A stretch of DNA of 45,404 bases from Kitasatospora papulosa (GTDB lineage Bacteria > Actinomycetota > Actinomycetes > Streptomycetales > Streptomycetaceae). Made by a program: the position numbers and the translations under genes. The stretch lies in NCBI RefSeq assembly GCF_000717245.1, contig NZ_JNYQ01000028.1, forward strand, positions 1 to 45,404. Direction: 5' to 3'. This document shows, in pieces, positions 43,590 to 45,404 of this stretch. The notes beneath the pieces were generated by a model, which was not told the DNA's origin, did no database searches, and saw only the letters and a list, made by a program, of their open reading frames with translations. Positions within the stretch are counted from its first letter, which is position 1. The number at the start of each line of letters is the position of its first letter.

Positions 43590-44105
43590 ATGGCCGCTCG
43601 GCTCGTACGTGCCGCTCGGGTGGTTGCGATGGCGGTGACCTTGCCGCTGTCCGGTTGCGTCGCGACCGATGACAGCGCGAACGGTGGTGAAGGTAAGGAG
43701 CGAGCGACGGCTGCGATCGAGGCCGCTTGGGCATATCAGCAGGCCCAATTGGACCATGATTGGGAGGCTGCCTGCGAGGCCACGACGGAACGCCTGCGGC
43801 GGAGTTGGGAGATGGACACCATAGCCGAGTGCGTCGAAGTTATTGCGGCGCCCAAACCCGGCGACAACAGTGACACGGGGGTGAGCACCAGTGAGGCTGT
43901 CGAGGTCCCGGCCTTCGGCCCGCACCCGGCCGGAATCGGAGTGGGGACAACCGTGGACTCCAAGCGAGTCGCCATGGTCGTGCAAAGCGCACTGCGGCTT
44001 GTCCCCGACGAACGCGGCACCTGGCTCGTCGACCAGGCGGTCAGGATCGTCGAGAGCGGGAGCGCAGACTCCAAGGCTGTGCGCGCAGCGCTGGAGAGAG
44101 AGTGA
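43590..44105 (+). CDS. Hypothetical lipoprotein, 171 residues
   Basis: The start ATG 43590 has a G-rich ribosome binding stretch before it; GTG 43572 is an alternative. The signal peptide ends in the lipobox LPLSGC near residue 23. The mature part begins with a charged linker and then a helix (ATAAIEAAWAYQQAQLDHDW). The fold that follows has two cysteines (EAACEATT and IAECVEV) and late strands (RVAMVVQSALRLVPDERGTW). The layout resembles small NTF2-like lipoproteins but this is a guess. The gene is near the edge of the catabolic cluster and just before an IS element. Confidence 0.75.
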   Translation: MAARLVRAARVVAMAVTLPLSGCVATDDSANGGEGKERATAAIEAAWAYQQAQLDHDWEAACEATTERLRRSWEMDTIAECVEVIAAPKPGDNSDTGVSTSEAVEVPAFGPHPAGIGVGTTVDSKRVAMVVQSALRLVPDERGTWLVDQAVRIVESGSADSKAVRAALERE

Positions 44106-44304
44106 CCCGCATGCTGGCGCACGCTCAGCGGTCGTGGCGTACATCGAGCGGGTGAGGCAGCAACGGGCGCACTGGGGCCGAGACCTGTCGAGCGGCAGAC
44201 TCAAGCCTTCCAGCAGGCCGCCCGGGCGGCCACACGGTCACGACTCGGCACCGGTCGGCGAGTTGCACCAAGCGTGGCCGCCCATAGCGGGCACCGCTGC
44301 CTAG

Positions 44305-45251
44305 GCACTGTTTCTCGGATCGTGCTCTGAGCCAGATGACGAGTGCTGCGAGCGTGACGGTGCCGAGGTAGATGTAGGCGCGTTTCTCGTATCGTGTGGC
44401 GAGGGCCCGGAAGCCCTTGAGGCGGTTGATGGTGCGTTCGACGGTGTTGCGTTTTTTGTAGCGCTCGCTGTCGAAGCCGGTGGGGCGACCGCCTCGCGAG
44501 CCTCGGTTCTTGCGGTGTCTTTGCTGGTCGAGGCGTTCGGGAATCGTGTGCGGGATACCGCGTCGTCGCAGGTAGCGGCGGTTTCTGCGCGACGTGTACG
44601 CCTTGTCCGCCAGAACACGGTCGGGCCGGGTGCGAGGCCGGCCGACTCCGGTTCGGGGCACCGATACCTGCTCCAGGACCCGCTCGAGCTGGGGTCCGTC
44701 ACCGTAGTGTCCGGGTGTCAGGACGAAGGCGAGGGGCCGGCATCGCCCCTCGGCGGCCAGGTGGATCTTGGTGGTGAATCCCCCGCGGGAACGTCCCAGG
44801 CATTCGCCGATCTGACCACCTCCTCCAGCCGGGCCACCAGTTTCCGCAGTACCGGATCGACCTGGTTCGTCCCCTGCTCGGCCCCCTTTTGAGGAAGGGC
44901 GGCCGGAGGAGCCTTCCTCGCACCGGCGGCGTGCTGGTGGGCTCGTACCGCTGTCGAGTCCACCGACACGTCCCAGTCGATCCCGCCCGCCGCGTCCTCC
45001 GCTGCCTGGACGCGGGACAGCAGCATCTGCCAGGTTCCATCAGCTGACCAGCGGCGATGTCGTTTATAGACCGTCTCCCACGGCCCGAACCGCTCGGGCA
45101 GATCCCGCCACTGCACGCCGGTCCGCACTCGGTAGAGAACCCCGTTGATCACCCGCCGGTGATCACTTCACCGACCGCCACGCGCACCACCCCGAGGCAA
45201 GAACGACTCCAGCCGATCCCACTCCGCATTCGTCAGATCCCCACGGCCCAT
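44305..45251 (-). pseudogene. IS5-family transposase with nonsense codon and frameshift
   Basis: From ATG 45251 the protein begins MGRGDLTNAEWDRLESFLPR. Soon a TGA replaces the expected Trp in RGGRWSDHRR, near 45170. The frame reopens with VINGVLYRVRTGVQWRDLPE and VDSTAVRAHQHAAG. The second half is in another frame and includes GRSRGGFTTKIHL, LADKAYTSRRNRRYL and NTVERTINRLKG. The change of frame lies at CAAAAGGGGGC (about 44880-44890), a typical slippery site, so this shift may be a programmed -1 frameshift. The nonsense codon is damage. There is no stop before the IS end, and the frame would read through to 44125. Confidence 0.8.
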
Positions 45252-45306
45252 ACAGCCAGCCTGGGCCCAACGCCCCACCCGCGTCAGGAGATCCGAGAAA
45301 CAGTGC
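44305..45306 (-). mobile_element. Complete IS5-family element with CTAG target duplication
   Basis: The element is 1,002 bp long. Perfect 17-bp terminal inverted repeats GCACTGTTTCTCGGATC are at 44305-44321 and, inverted, at 45290-45306. The target site duplication CTAG is present on both sides (44301-44304 and 45307-45310). One transposase gene is on the minus strand, with a stop codon near its start and a frameshift in the middle. Confidence 0.92.
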
Positions 45307-45327
45307 CTAGGGCCTGTCTTCAAAGGG

Positions 45328-45404
45328 TCATATCCACATCAGGAGTGACGCGATGGTGAGTGCTGCTTCGTAGGATTCGCGGGTTTTGTCGTAGCGGGTG
45401 GCTA
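45328..45404 (-). CDS. IS5-family transposase, C-terminal end at window edge
   Basis: The last 25 codons of another transposase (ATRYDKTRESYEAALTIASL, ending MWI) lie before the stop at 45328-45330. The sequence GGCCTGTCTTCAAAGGGTC between 45311 and 45329 is probably its terminal repeat. The rest is outside the window. Confidence 0.75.
   Translation of the reverse strand, partial: ATRYDKTRESYEAALTIASLLMWI

Overview
The window is high-GC DNA with strong G/C bias at third codon positions, many GTG and TTG starts, and protein families typical of Streptomyces. These include a SpoIIE-type PAS protein, RsbW-like ATPase, a BldC/MerR-like regulator, an XRE protein with an MmyB-like ligand domain, and DUF6233, DUF6153 and DUF305 proteins. 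The density of insertion sequences and broken genes suggests an accessory region such as a chromosome arm or large linear plasmid. That placement is an inference. I saw no tRNA, rRNA or CRISPR array.

Layout. Positions 1-2.3 kb hold three IS5-family elements or fragments. From 2.7 to 8.4 kb come a three-repeat secreted protein, a frameshifted PAS-domain regulator, a sodium:alanine symporter, a decayed STAS-like reading frame and an RsbW-like kinase. From 8.7 to 12.3 kb there is a long leader-like non-coding stretch with perfect hairpins ahead of a MerR-like gene, a DUF6233 fragment, an NmrA/SnoaL gene pair and a divergent XRE regulator. From 13.3 to 16.5 kb a small secreted protein is followed by a three-gene ABC-type transporter operon. 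From 16.8 to 23.3 kb lie a multiply frameshifted pseudogene, an IS30 element nested in an IS5 element that cuts a membrane-protein gene, an 11-bp-phased repeat array and another IS5-type element.

From 23.4 to 28 kb are a frameshifted cupin, a lipoprotein, a 53-residue Cys-rich mini-protein, Hsp20 and small membrane proteins. From 28.4 to 35.1 kb lies what looks like a metal (probably copper) region: SHOCT protein, a P-type ATPase with an N-terminal cupredoxin-like domain, a PadR regulator, an APC transporter, and the DUF305/DUF6153 pair. From 35.4 to 43.4 kb is a catabolic cluster: an internally deleted serine hydrolase, MFS transporter, TetR regulator, acyl-CoA synthetase, acyl-CoA dehydrogenase and a Tat-exported metallo-beta-lactamase-fold alkyl sulfatase. 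The right end has a lipoprotein gene and a complete 1,002-bp IS5 element with a CTAG target duplication.

How genes may work together. The 36-43 kb cluster can be read as uptake, desulfation and CoA-dependent oxidation of alkyl sulfates, with TetR control. The 28-35 kb genes fit copper export and periplasmic copper handling. The same 10-bp palindrome (CCGATATCGG) lies before both padR and the convergent APC transporter, suggesting one regulator for both. The least explained features are the 8.69-9.34 kb leader-like region, the phased CCGCTG array near 21.2 kb, the ABC operon with its secreted protein, and the Cys-rich mini-protein at 25.4 kb.
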